Positions 1-9,267 of a stretch of 64,000 nucleotides of DNA are shown piece after piece. Below the pieces are notes generated by a model. That model had not been told where the DNA came from and ran no database searches. It saw only the letters and a program-made list of their open reading frames with translations. The stretch spans positions 2,480,001-2,544,000 of the forward strand of contig NZ_CP019914.1 of assembly GCF_002214805.1 (NCBI RefSeq). Reading direction: 5' to 3'. Positions within the stretch are counted from its first letter, which is position 1; every line of letters starts with the position of its first letter. The position numbers and the translations under genes were made by a program. Origin of the DNA: Brachyspira hampsonii (lineage in GTDB: Bacteria; Spirochaetota; Brachyspiria; Brachyspirales; Brachyspiraceae).

Positions 1-635
1 GATGGCATATATCATTATCTACTTGGTTTAGAGATTATCTTTATATACCTTTAGGCGGAAACAGATGCTCAAAATTAAGAAGAAGTTTTAATATATTAGT
101 AACTTTTCTTGTAAGCGGTTTATGGCATGGAGCTAATTTTACATTTATAGCTTGGGGTGCTATTCATGGTATATGCTATTTAATAGAAGATATTACTTCA
201 AAGTTTAGAAATAATGTTTTAAATAAATTTGGAGTGAAGGTGAAAAGTTTCAGTTTTAAACTTCTTGAAGTGATTATTACATTTATAATAGTAGATTTAG
301 CTTGGATATTTTTTAGGGCAGAAACTATACATGACGCATTTTATTATATAAAGAGAATGTTTACTAAAATAGATTTATGGCGTTTGTTTGACGGCTCTTT
401 ATATAAATTGGGACTAGACAGTTTTGAAATGAATATACTTATAATATCTTTGATAGTGTTATTTTTAGCTGATGTTATTAAGTATATAAAGAAAGAAACT
501 ATTTATGAGTTTTTAAAAAATCAATGCTTGTATTTCAGATGGGCTGTAATATTTTTCTTGTTATTTTTTATAATCATATACGGCAAATATGGTGCAGGCT
601 TTGATCCTAAGCAGTTTATATATTTTCAGTTTTAG
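1..635 (+). CDS. MBOAT family O-acyltransferase, C-terminal part
   Basis: The window opens inside this gene; the frame is open from base 3 to the stop at 633-635, so an in-frame internal GTG near 234 is not the true start. The visible part reads WFRDYLYIPLGGNR, then GLWHGANFTFIAWGAIHG, which is the core of the membrane-bound O-acyltransferase family (AlgI/DltB/PatA type) with the conserved catalytic histidine in WHG. Several hydrophobic segments follow. Family members move acyl groups across the membrane onto cell-surface polysaccharides, normally with an SGNH-type partner, and such a partner lies just downstream at 797. The exact substrate cannot be read from sequence. Confidence 0.9.
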   Translation, partial: WHISLSTWFRDYLYIPLGGNRCSKLRRSFNILVTFLVSGLWHGANFTFIAWGAIHGICYLIEDITSKFRNNVLNKFGVKVKSFSFKLLEVIITFIIVDLAWIFFRAETIHDAFYYIKRMFTKIDLWRLFDGSLYKLGLDSFEMNILIISLIVLFLADVIKYIKKETIYEFLKNQCLYFRWAVIFFLLFFIIIYGKYGAGFDPKQFIYFQF

Positions 636-796
636 GAGGTATTAAACAATATAATAAAAGTTTTATTAACTATGTATATAGAATTTGTTAATTACACTTT
701 TGATATAAAGCTGCGTAAAAATAAGAATATATTTATAAACTAAAAAGTTTCGGTATTTATTTAAGTTAAATATAAAAAATAATAGGCTGTTTATAT

Positions 797-2227
797 ATGA
801 TAAAAAACACATTAAAAATTATTTGCTTTATAGCGGTATTTATTATATTACTCTGGACTTCCAGCAGAGTATTAAGATTTAAAAATGAGAATGGTATATA
901 TCAGGGCGACAGTTTTTATGAACAGAAAACTAACAGCATAGATTTACTTATTCTTGGAAGCAGTCATGTACACTATAATATTAATCCGGCTGCTTTATAT
1001 AATGAGTATGGAATTGCCGCTTATAATTTTACATCTGGAAGCCAGCCTATATGGAGTACATATCATTATTTAATAGAAGCTTTAAAATATCAAAAACCTA
1101 AATTAATAGCATTAGAGTCCTATATTATAGCAGCAAGCAGAACTAATGTCGTAGATTATCAAATAGTAGCAGCTACTTATGCATTAAGATGGTCTCAAAA
1201 TAGAATAAACTCTTTAAAAATTACTGCTGCAGATAGATTTGATGAGTTTATTAACCCAATGTATAGATACCATAACAGATATAAAGATTTAAAAGATGAA
1301 GACTTTATTCCTTATGCTAATAATTATAATCATTATAAATATTTCAAAGGCTATTCTTTTCATAATAAAACATTTCCTGTTAAAGAGCCTAATATAAGAA
1401 ATATAAAAGATACTCTGCCTTTACTTGAAGAGCAGGAAACCTATTACAGAAAAATATTAGAGCTTGCCAAAACTAATAATATACCTATAGTAGTTATAGC
1501 CTCTCCTTTCCCTATGACTGATGATGAGGCTAGACATTTTAATAGGGTAGGTGAGATTGCAAAAGAATATGATGTTCCTTTTATGAATTTTAATCATTAT
1601 TATGATGATTATGATTTGGATTTTTGGACTGATTATAATGATGCTGGGCATTTAAACTATAAGGGAGTAGAAAAATATACTTCATTTTTAGGAAAATATT
1701 TAAAAGATAATTTTGATTTTCCTGACAGAAGAGGAGACAGCAATTATAATACTTGGGAGAAAAATGCTTTATACGAATACAATAGAGTTTATGATATGAA
1801 TCTTAGAGATATAGATAATATTCATAACTATATAACAAAAATAACTAATCTTAATGATTATACTATAGTAATAAATATGTTGGGCAAGTACAATACTAAT
1901 GATAATGTTATAAAAGGGCTTTATTCTAATTTTAATATTACTAATGAAATGTATACTAATAATGTTTCTTATGTTATAGATAAAAATAAATTAGTATTTT
2001 CTTCAATGGGCGAAACTAATTATCTTTATCATAAAGAGCTTAATAAATACAATGATTTAGTAGTTGACAGCGGAAACAGAATAATGATAAGCAGGAGCAA
2101 TTTAAGAAAAACTACCAATGGTGTTAATATAATAGTATATGATAATATAACCTCTGAAGTAGTTGATTTCTTTGGTTTGGATTACACTAATAATAAATTG
2201 ACTGAGACAATAGAAAGAGATTATTAA
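797..2227 (+). CDS. SGNH-hydrolase-like membrane-anchored protein, partner of the MBOAT acyltransferase
   Basis: A 476-residue protein with one N-terminal membrane anchor (about residues 6-22) and the rest probably outside the cytoplasm. LILGSSHVHYNINP (about 51-64) looks like the nucleophile block of DltD/AlgJ/AlgX-type SGNH proteins, with serine in GSSH. NDAGHLNYKG (about 281-290) supplies the Asp-x-x-His end of the triad. Position directly after an MBOAT gene supports a role in O-acylation of a surface glycan. The last 150 residues are Asn/Tyr-rich and unassigned. The 161-base gap upstream holds nothing clear, so cotranscription with the MBOAT gene is plausible but not shown. Confidence 0.75.
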   Translation: MIKNTLKIICFIAVFIILLWTSSRVLRFKNENGIYQGDSFYEQKTNSIDLLILGSSHVHYNINPAALYNEYGIAAYNFTSGSQPIWSTYHYLIEALKYQKPKLIALESYIIAASRTNVVDYQIVAATYALRWSQNRINSLKITAADRFDEFINPMYRYHNRYKDLKDEDFIPYANNYNHYKYFKGYSFHNKTFPVKEPNIRNIKDTLPLLEEQETYYRKILELAKTNNIPIVVIASPFPMTDDEARHFNRVGEIAKEYDVPFMNFNHYYDDYDLDFWTDYNDAGHLNYKGVEKYTSFLGKYLKDNFDFPDRRGDSNYNTWEKNALYEYNRVYDMNLRDIDNIHNYITKITNLNDYTIVINMLGKYNTNDNVIKGLYSNFNITNEMYTNNVSYVIDKNKLVFSSMGETNYLYHKELNKYNDLVVDSGNRIMISRSNLRKTTNGVNIIVYDNITSEVVDFFGLDYTNNKLTETIERDY

Positions 2228-2404
2228 TTTTATAATTAATTAAATAAAGCTTAATATTTAGCAAATTAATTTCTACAAATAAAACATATTTATATTATCG
2301 GTTGCATATTTCCTTTTAATGCCTACTATATATAGTTTACATAATATATTTGCTCTTTATAATCTTAAATAATTAATCAAGAATAAATTTAAGGAGTTTT
2401 TATC

Positions 2405-2974
2405 ATGTTAGTAAGTTTTGAAATAAATATACAACAAAAAAATGACATACCTAAAGATATTGAAGATATTTTTAAAAAAGGAACTAATTTATTAGGTGTA
2501 CGCATGGAATTAATGCTTTATTTAGGAAAACAAGTAGTTCATGGTGTAAATCATGCCTATATATCCAGAAATGAGCCTTCTGTGCTTAATCCTTTACCTT
2601 ATTATGAATTAATAATAATAAATATTAATGAAACAGGAAAAACTTGTATTGTAAGAAGAGAAACTATATTAGAAAGTTCAGCTTCTCCAATAGGAGGAAT
2701 AATATGTTCTAAAGAAGATGAGGCTCCTATAAGAATAATTAATTCTACAGAAGCTAATAATCTGCTTAAATTATTTTCAAAAGGTATGTATAATGTTTTA
2801 GGTCTTGATTATGAAGCTGAGCTTTATTTGGCACATCAAATAGTTCAGGGATGCAATTATTATTATTTGACACAGGCTTCAAATATAGAATCTAAAACAA
2901 AAAGTATTAAATTAGTAGTGATGAATCTATTTATAGATGAAGTTAAAGTTGTAGAAATAAAAGATATATTATAA
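2405..2974 (+). CDS. Small protein with two tandem cystatin-like units
   Basis: A 189-residue protein without signal peptide, preceded by a good ribosome site (AAGGAG at 2390-2395). It is an internal duplication. Unit 1 (about 30-80) contains MLYLGKQVVHGVNHAYI and unit 2 (about 125-180) contains ELYLAHQIVQGCNYYYL. Both carry a Q-[VI]-V-x-G-x-N-[HY] motif followed by a beta-rich stretch (YELIIININ; IKLVVMNLF). This matches the QVVAG-T-NYY inhibitory hairpin of cystatins/stefins in spacing and flanking residues. If the fold is right, the protein could bind papain-like cysteine peptidases, but cytoplasmic location and function are unproven. A strong terminator follows at 2999. Confidence 0.7.
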   Translation: MLVSFEINIQQKNDIPKDIEDIFKKGTNLLGVRMELMLYLGKQVVHGVNHAYISRNEPSVLNPLPYYELIIININETGKTCIVRRETILESSASPIGGIICSKEDEAPIRIINSTEANNLLKLFSKGMYNVLGLDYEAELYLAHQIVQGCNYYYLTQASNIESKTKSIKLVVMNLFIDEVKVVEIKDIL

Positions 2975-2998
2975 TTACCGTACTAACAAATATAATGT

Positions 2999-3041
2999 AA
3001 CTTATACTGTTTAATAAAATTTAGCAGTATAAGTTTTTTTA
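2999..3041 (+). terminator. Rho-independent terminator
   Basis: An 11-bp perfect stem (AACTTATACTG with CAGTATAAGTT, 2999-3009 and 3025-3035) followed by a run of T. It closes the transcript of the cystatin-like gene. Confidence 0.85.
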
Positions 3042-3261
3042 TTATTAATAATTTATTTTTCAATAATCATAATTTTCTTTCAAATAAAATATATAGTATT
3101 GTTAAAAAATACATATGGTAAAATTTTATGTAATTTATTATAATACAAGAAATAAATTATATAAAACTATTTATAATATAAAAATTTATATTTTTTTAAA
3201 TAAAAACACATTTTTCTAATTTTTGTTATTATATAATTAACTTTAATTTAGAGGATAAATA

Positions 3262-4245
3262 ATGATTAAAAATATTTTATTGATATTGACATTATTACTT
3301 GTATCTTGTTCACCAGAAATTGTATCACCTAATAGTAATAATGATAAGGTCCCCACAGAAGAAGAATTAATAACAAAATATGCTATAGATATAAGTCTGA
3401 ACGATGCTGAAATAAGCCAAAAGATAGAAGAGAATCTAAAAGCTTATTATAAAGAGATGGGTTCATATAGATTGATATTTACAGGTGTTCCTAAAGATTA
3501 TACTAAAAGCACAGTAGAATCACTTTCTATTTTAACTGTTAAAGCAGCTGTTAATGTAGGTACTGCTAAAAATATAGATCTGGATATACGAAATATTGAT
3601 TTCCAAAATGAAACTATAAATACTGGTATGTTTTCTGGAGAAACTATTGATGATACTATAAATTTTAATTTTATATTTCCAGAAGATAAGATAAAAACAA
3701 TAGCAAGCATGTCTTTTGATAATTTGTACAATATAAGAGAAATAATATTACCAGATTCTATAACTTCAATAGAAAATGATGCATTTAATAATTGCCAAAA
3801 TATAGAGAAATTAACATTAGGTAATGGTCTTAAAACTATAGGAGATATGGCATTTTTATATAATAATGCATTGAAAGAGGTGGTAATACCAAACTCAGTA
3901 ACATCAATAGGAATGGGAGCATTCAGCGGAGCACCAATAGAAATATTAAAATTATCTTCTTCATTGGAATCAATAGGAGACGCTGCTTTTGACACTATTA
4001 GTATTACAGAACTTACAATACCAGCTTCAGTAAAGTCAATAGGAATGCAAGCATTTGCATTTTCTCAGAAATTAACTACACTTACTTATTTGGGAGCAAA
4101 ACCTAATATATTATCTGTTGGAAGCGATATATTTAAAGGTTGTGATAAACTCACTACTTTAATAGTACCTAATGCTGATAATCCTGATGATGCTTCTTGG
4201 AAAACTTTTTTAGGTGCTAGTTTTACAACTGTAAAAAAGCAGTAA
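3262..4245 (+). CDS. BspA/TpLRR-type leucine-rich repeat lipoprotein
   Basis: A 327-residue lipoprotein: short hydrophobic signal ending in the lipobox LLVSC (Cys about 16), then a roughly 100-residue N-terminal region, then LRR_5-type repeats from about 150 onward (LPDSITSIENDAFNNC, IPNSVTSIGMGAF, IPASVKSIGMQAF). The C-terminal cap contains NADNPDDASWKTFLG. Proteins of this family sit on the outer surface of spirochaetes and oral anaerobes and are linked to adhesion; the ligand here is unknown. A TATAAT box at 3232-3237 lies about 25 bases before the start. It is a paralogue of the next gene and of the gene at 59866-60831, sharing the cap motif. Confidence 0.88.
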   Translation: MIKNILLILTLLLVSCSPEIVSPNSNNDKVPTEEELITKYAIDISLNDAEISQKIEENLKAYYKEMGSYRLIFTGVPKDYTKSTVESLSILTVKAAVNVGTAKNIDLDIRNIDFQNETINTGMFSGETIDDTINFNFIFPEDKIKTIASMSFDNLYNIREIILPDSITSIENDAFNNCQNIEKLTLGNGLKTIGDMAFLYNNALKEVVIPNSVTSIGMGAFSGAPIEILKLSSSLESIGDAAFDTISITELTIPASVKSIGMQAFAFSQKLTTLTYLGAKPNILSVGSDIFKGCDKLTTLIVPNADNPDDASWKTFLGASFTTVKKQ

Positions 4246-4269
4246 CTTATATATTTTTTATAATATCAG

Positions 4270-4311
4270 CTTTTGGCTTTATTTTTTATTTATTAAAGTC
4301 AAAAGTTTTTT
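4270..4311 (+). terminator. Rho-independent terminator
   Basis: A 12-bp stem with one G-T pair (CTTTTGGCTTTA 4270-4281 with TAAAGTCAAAAG 4294-4305), then a T run. It separates the two LRR lipoprotein genes, so each probably has its own promoter. Confidence 0.8.
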
Positions 4312-4377
4312 GTTATGTAAAACTTATTTGTTGATTTTTTGTATTATAATGATATCATAATAGAGTAGGAAATATAT

Positions 4378-5211
4378 ATGATTAAAAAAATTATAATAAC
4401 AATATTTTCATTAATATTATTAACTTCATGTTCTGATTTTAATTCTCCTATAGAAATTCTTGATAAAGAGGTAATGAAATACGGTATTGATGTAGGGCTT
4501 GAGGATTCTGTTATAAGCAGTCAGATAAGAGATAGACTTCAGGAATATTATAAAGATAATGGTTATTATAAACTCATATTTATAGGTGTGCCTAAGCTAG
4601 AATATTCGCAGAAAAATTCTGTATCATGTTTGGTAATAGATGAGGCAGAGAAAATCGGTATCTCTGATATAATTATGGATATAAGAAATATTGAGTTTCA
4701 AAATGCTACTATAAATAGTTCTATGTTTATGGGAAAGCCTTCTCAAAATATAATTCTTAATTTTATATTTCCAGAAAATACTGTAAAAACTATAGAAAGT
4801 TTTGCTTTTAATGGACTTAATAATAATTTAAAAGAAGTAAAAATACCTGATTCTGTTATCACTATAAATGATAATGCATTTGCCTTAAACTATTCATTAG
4901 AAAAATTAACATTGGGAAATAATATTCAAACTATAGAAAAAAATGCATTTCATTATTCTACTGCATTAACTGAATTAACAATACCTGCTTCTGTTAAGGT
5001 TATAAAAAGCGGAGCATTTTCAGGCTCAAGCGGATCTCAATTAACTACTGTTACATATTTAGGAACATCTCCCAATAATATAACTTTTGATGGTAAAATT
5101 TTTTCAAGCACTCAGCTAAAAACTCTAAAAATACCTAATGCCTCAAATCCTGATGATCCAGCTTGGAAAACTTTTTTAGGCGGAACTTTTACTGATATAA
5201 GAAGACAGTAA
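4378..5211 (+). CDS. BspA/TpLRR-type leucine-rich repeat lipoprotein
   Basis: A 277-residue paralogue of the preceding gene. The signal peptide ends in LLTSC (Cys about 19). The N-terminal half resembles its neighbour closely (MKYGIDVGLED... and DIRNIEFQNATINSSMF against the neighbour's DIRNIDFQNETINTGMF), and the LRR section is shorter by about two repeats (IPDSVITINDNAF, IPASVKVIKSGAF). It ends with the same cap (NASNPDDPAWKTFLG). A TATAAT at 4345-4350 sits upstream. It is probably surface exposed and arose by local duplication followed by loss or gain of repeats. Confidence 0.88.
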   Translation: MIKKIIITIFSLILLTSCSDFNSPIEILDKEVMKYGIDVGLEDSVISSQIRDRLQEYYKDNGYYKLIFIGVPKLEYSQKNSVSCLVIDEAEKIGISDIIMDIRNIEFQNATINSSMFMGKPSQNIILNFIFPENTVKTIESFAFNGLNNNLKEVKIPDSVITINDNAFALNYSLEKLTLGNNIQTIEKNAFHYSTALTELTIPASVKVIKSGAFSGSSGSQLTTVTYLGTSPNNITFDGKIFSSTQLKTLKIPNASNPDDPAWKTFLGGTFTDIRRQ

Positions 5212-5403
5212 TATAATAAATAATATACTTGTTTCAAAAACAATTTTATTTATGATTGTGCAGACTAACTCACGAAATACTACATATTTATATACAAAAT
5301 AATAAGTTATATAATATGTAAAACATTTGTTTATAATTTTATACTTAATCTTGCCTATGACTTTTTAAACAAGTATATCATTTTAAACTATTTATTAAAA
5401 AAT

Positions 5404-5448
5404 AAACTCAATATAAAAAGTTTTTTGAAAGCTCTCTATATTGAGTTT
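5404..5448 (-). terminator. Terminator hairpin for the hydroxy-acid oxidase gene
   Basis: A 12-bp perfect inverted repeat (AAACTCAATATA 5404-5415 with TATATTGAGTTT 5437-5448). It lies between convergent genes. On the minus strand it is followed by a T-rich tract, so it mainly serves the gene at 5479. Confidence 0.75.
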
Positions 5449-5478
5449 AAAAAATAAAATTAATCAAAATTAAATAAA

Positions 5479-6492
5479 TTAAAGTCTTACTATATCTCTT
5501 GTTATTTCTTTTAAATTATGAACTCCGCACATAGTCATAGCATCTTCAAGTTCAGCACCTAATTGTTCTGCATAAGATTTAACGCCTTCTTCTCCTCCGC
5601 CGTAAGCTGCTATTACAAAAGTTCTAGCAATAACAACTCCGTCAGCCCCTATAGCAAGTGCTTTTAATATATCAGCCCCGCTTCTTATTCCGCCGTCTAC
5701 TAATATTTTTATTTTTCCTTTAACAGCATCAGCAATTTCTGGTAAAACCTCAGCAGTAGAAGGGCATTGATCAAGTACGCGTCCTCCATGATTGGATACT
5801 ATTATTGCATCAGCTCCAGCCTCAACTGCTTTTTTAGCTCCTTTGACAGTCATTATTCCTTTTACTATGAATGGTATTTTGGCAATCTCTTTTATTTGTT
5901 TTAATTCATCAATAGTTTTGCTTCCTGCTTTCGGAGTAAGATTTTTTAAAAAAGGAAGTCCTGCAGCATCAACATCCATAGCAACAGCAAAGGCATTTGA
6001 GTCTGCAACTAATTTCATTTTTTCTTTTATAACATCAATATTCCAAGGCTTAACAGTAGGTATTCCTACGCCGTTTTGTTTTTTTATCATAGTAGTAGCA
6101 GCAATCATTACATTAGGATTAGTTCCGTCTCCAGTGAAAGCGGCAATACCAGCCTCATGACATGATTTTACTAATATATCATTATATTCTTCTTCTGTAT
6201 ATTTATTGCCATAGTGAAGCTGAACTGCACCTACAGGACCGGCAAATATAGGATATTTGAATTTCTTGCCGAATAGTTCAAAAGAAGTATCAACATCTTC
6301 ATTAGAACATATTGTATCCATATTAAGTCTTATCTCTCTCCATTTGTCATAATTTCTAATGGCTACATCTCCTATTCCTTTGGCACCTGGTCCGGGCATA
6401 CTATTTTTACATACCTTACCATTACATATAATGCAGGCCTTACAGAAACCCATACAGTCTTTGGCATTTTCTATAATTTCTTTATAAGTCAT
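5479..6492 (-). CDS. FMN-dependent alpha-hydroxy-acid oxidizing protein
   Basis: A 337-residue TIM-barrel flavoprotein of the lactate oxidase/glycolate oxidase/FMN dehydrogenase family. The C-terminal half has the hallmarks: KGIMTVKGAKKAVEAGADAI, then VSNHGGRVLDQCPST with the catalytic histidine, then LVDGGIRSGADILKALAIGADGV for FMN phosphate binding. The N-terminus has a cluster of five cysteines (residues 13, 17, 20, 23 and 28), which I know from anaerobe members of this family and which could bind a metal cluster. The substrate is probably a small 2-hydroxy acid such as lactate, but this is not certain. The ribosome site AGGAG sits about 7 bases before the ATG. Transcribed alone. Confidence 0.85.
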   Translation of the reverse strand: MTYKEIIENAKDCMGFCKACIICNGKVCKNSMPGPGAKGIGDVAIRNYDKWREIRLNMDTICSNEDVDTSFELFGKKFKYPIFAGPVGAVQLHYGNKYTEEEYNDILVKSCHEAGIAAFTGDGTNPNVMIAATTMIKKQNGVGIPTVKPWNIDVIKEKMKLVADSNAFAVAMDVDAAGLPFLKNLTPKAGSKTIDELKQIKEIAKIPFIVKGIMTVKGAKKAVEAGADAIIVSNHGGRVLDQCPSTAEVLPEIADAVKGKIKILVDGGIRSGADILKALAIGADGVVIARTFVIAAYGGGEEGVKSYAEQLGAELEDAMTMCGVHNLKEITRDIVRL

Positions 6493-6665
6493 AAATTTAC
6501 TCCTAATAATTAAACTGATAATAATTCCACATCAATAATACTAAATATAAAAAATAAAACAAGCAAATTTATAGTATTAAATTATTTTTATAATATAATA
6601 TTATTAGATTAATAAATATGAAATTGGAAATATGAAAAGTCTTAAAAAACAATATGGGGTGTATC

Positions 6666-8825
6666 ATGAATAATAGTAATAATAGTATTGAAGAATTATT
6701 AAATAAAGCTAAGGAATCATTTGAAAATAAAGACTATGAAAAATCTATTGAATATATTGATAAAGTTATATTTTATAATGGTGATTCTTGTGATCTTTAT
6801 CATAACAGAGGATTATGTAAGTTTTATTTATCTCAATTTGAAGAAGCTATAAATGATTTTAATAAAGTTGTAGAATTAGATAAAAATTATACAGCAAGTT
6901 TTGTATATAACTATATTGGTTTATGTAGATACAATCTAAATGAATTTGATGAAGCTTTAAAATGCTATGAGAAGGCTATAGCGATAAATCCTAATCTCAT
7001 TACCGCCTACCATAACATTGCTTTGATAAAACATTCTATAGGTTTAGATGATGAGGCTTTATACTATTTAAATAAGGCCTTAGAAATAGAGCCTAATAAT
7101 ATTGAAACATATTTAAAAATTTATTTTATAAAATCTGATTTAGGATTACATAGTGAAGCCAATGAATATTTAAATAAAATTATAGAAATGTATCCTGATG
7201 ACATTTATATTTATGACAGAATAGGAAATATAAAAATTGATTCAGGATATATGGAGGAAGCTTTAGAATATTTAAAAAAAGCATTAGAAATAAATCCTAA
7301 CTTTATTGATGCATATTATGATATTGCTTTTGCTTTGCATAAATTAGATTTAAATGATGAGGCTTTGGAATATTTAGAAAAAGCACTTATCATTTATCCT
7401 AATAGTGCAGATACTTATTTTAAAATATTTTTAATTAAAAGAGCTTTAGGTGATTATGGCGGAGCTTTATTTTATTTAGAAAAAATACTTGAAATAAATA
7501 GTAATGATATTGGTATTTACAATGAAATTGCTTTGATAAAAATAGAATTAGAATTATATGATGAGGCTTTATCTTATTTAAATAAGGCTTTAGAAATAAA
7601 TACTAATAATGCCGAAATATATAATAGTATTGGATTAGTATATCATTATAAAAGAAATTATGAAGAAGCTATTAAAAATTTCAATAAAGCATTAGAGTTA
7701 AATACTTCTATGGACATGGCATATTATAATATTGGTTTAGCCTATTATGAAATGCATGATTATGATAAATCTATTGAATATTATAATAAGGCATTGGAGA
7801 TAAATCCTCAATATTCAGCTGCTTATATCAATTTAGGACTTATCGAGCATAATTGCGGAAATTATCAAGAAGCTATTGACTATTATAAAAGAGCATTAGA
7901 AATAAATCCTCATTATAGCTTAGCTTATTATAATATTGCTCTTGCTGAGATAAGTTTAGAAGATTATGATAAGGCTTTGGAAGATTTTAATCGGGCATTG
8001 GAATTGGGCTATGATGAAGCAGATATTTATACTAATATTGGACTTATATATTCAAGAGAAGCTATATATGATAAGGCTATAGAGTATTATAACAAAGTAT
8101 TAGAAATAGAGCCTAATAAACTTAGTACCTATTATAATATTGCTTTTTGTTTATCTAATATGAACAGATATGAAGAGGCTTTACAAATATACGATAAAAT
8201 AATAAAAGAGTATCCTGATAATTTTGATGTTTATTATGAAAGAGGATATACTAAATATAGAGCATTAAAGTACGAAGAAGCTATAAAAGATTTTGATATA
8301 CTGATAAATAAAAATCCTAATCATTTTAATGCTTATTATTGCAGGGGATGTTCTAAAAAGTATTTAAAAAATTATGCTGAAGCTATTTCAGATTTAGACA
8401 AAGCTATAGAATATAATCCAAATAATCCAAATTATTACAGTGAAAAAGCTTCTTGCTATGATTATTTACATCAATATAGAGAAAGTATCGAAAATTATAA
8501 TAAAGCTATTGAGTTAAATAATAATGATTGGTTTTTGTATATTTTAAGGTCTAAAGTAAAATTTCTTTTATCAAAAGAGAGTAATTTAGAAAATAAAACA
8601 GATGAGAAGAAATCATTTTTTGGTAAAATTATATCAAAAATTAATCAATCACAAAAATGTTATAGTGATTTAGAGAAGTCAGCATTAGATGATTTGGAGA
8701 AATCTTATGAGTTAGCTTTAGAAGATGAATTTAATCTTATGGTATTCAAAGATATTATAAAAGAGGAATTTACAGATATAGATTTAGCAGCTGAATTTTG
8801 TAAAGATAAAAATATTTCTTTATAA
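6666..8825 (+). CDS. Large tetratricopeptide repeat protein
   Basis: About 719 residues of nearly uninterrupted 34-residue TPR units (for example AYYNIGLAYYEMHDYDKSIEYYNKALEINP), some 18-19 repeats, then a charged helical tail with SFFGKIISKINQSQKC. No signal peptide or membrane segment is visible, so it is probably a cytoplasmic protein-interaction scaffold. An in-frame ATG lies 12 bases upstream (6654), but the GGGGTG between the two is well placed as a ribosome site for the ATG at 6666. TPR proteins are greatly expanded in Brachyspira; the partner is unknown. Confidence 0.85.
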   Translation: MNNSNNSIEELLNKAKESFENKDYEKSIEYIDKVIFYNGDSCDLYHNRGLCKFYLSQFEEAINDFNKVVELDKNYTASFVYNYIGLCRYNLNEFDEALKCYEKAIAINPNLITAYHNIALIKHSIGLDDEALYYLNKALEIEPNNIETYLKIYFIKSDLGLHSEANEYLNKIIEMYPDDIYIYDRIGNIKIDSGYMEEALEYLKKALEINPNFIDAYYDIAFALHKLDLNDEALEYLEKALIIYPNSADTYFKIFLIKRALGDYGGALFYLEKILEINSNDIGIYNEIALIKIELELYDEALSYLNKALEINTNNAEIYNSIGLVYHYKRNYEEAIKNFNKALELNTSMDMAYYNIGLAYYEMHDYDKSIEYYNKALEINPQYSAAYINLGLIEHNCGNYQEAIDYYKRALEINPHYSLAYYNIALAEISLEDYDKALEDFNRALELGYDEADIYTNIGLIYSREAIYDKAIEYYNKVLEIEPNKLSTYYNIAFCLSNMNRYEEALQIYDKIIKEYPDNFDVYYERGYTKYRALKYEEAIKDFDILINKNPNHFNAYYCRGCSKKYLKNYAEAISDLDKAIEYNPNNPNYYSEKASCYDYLHQYRESIENYNKAIELNNNDWFLYILRSKVKFLLSKESNLENKTDEKKSFFGKIISKINQSQKCYSDLEKSALDDLEKSYELALEDEFNLMVFKDIIKEEFTDIDLAAEFCKDKNISL

Positions 8826-9167
8826 ATTATAATATTAGCAGCTGTTTTATTTTTTGTTTTAATTTTGGAAAAATTGATAAACTTAAAAAGTTTTAGTATA
8901 TACCTAAACAAATATATTTTGTAAATTTCTATATTTTTATAAATGTATTATCAACTTTTTTGCCGCACACGCTCTGCGGACTTTGTCAAAGTTGCTGCCT
9001 ATGGCAACGCAATTGCTAGAACTTTATATTTTAAGAATATGTATCAAATATGGTGTAATACCATAATTTTAGGTTAAAAATGCAGTTGTTTTGGTTCTTT
9101 TATACCAATAAAAGAACTGGGGTATGGGGCAAAGCCCCATATATTAAAAAGAAACTATAAATTTATT
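8826..9167. repeat. Gene-free stretch with interspersed repeat fragments
   Basis: No gene is seen. At 8963-9020 there is a G+C-richer island (GCCGCACACGCTCTGCGG, then GACTTTGTC) resembling a decayed piece of the family A repeats found at 28-45 kb. At 9077-9143 lies a second motif: TTGGTTCTTTTATACCAATAAAAGAAC followed by the hairpin ATGGGGC-AAA-GCCCCAT (9124-9140). The latter is the inverse of the copy at 54090-54165. Confidence 0.6.
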
Positions 9168-9216
9168 TTGACAAAATATAGTTGTTTAGGTGTATATTAT
9201 GATATAATTGTATCAT
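9168..9216 (+). promoter_or_regulatory. Promoter with operator-like palindrome for the TPR gene at 9268
   Basis: A perfect TTGACA (9168-9173) is followed after 19 bases by TATATT (9193-9198), or after 17 bases by TGTATA. Directly downstream is the near-perfect palindrome ATGATATAATTGTATCAT (9199-9216), placed where a repressor would block transcription. The -35 is clear; the -10 choice and the operator role are inference. Confidence 0.5.
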
Positions 9217-9267
9217 ATACAAAATTGTAACTTGTATATTAATAATAAATAGTTATAGGAGTTAAAA

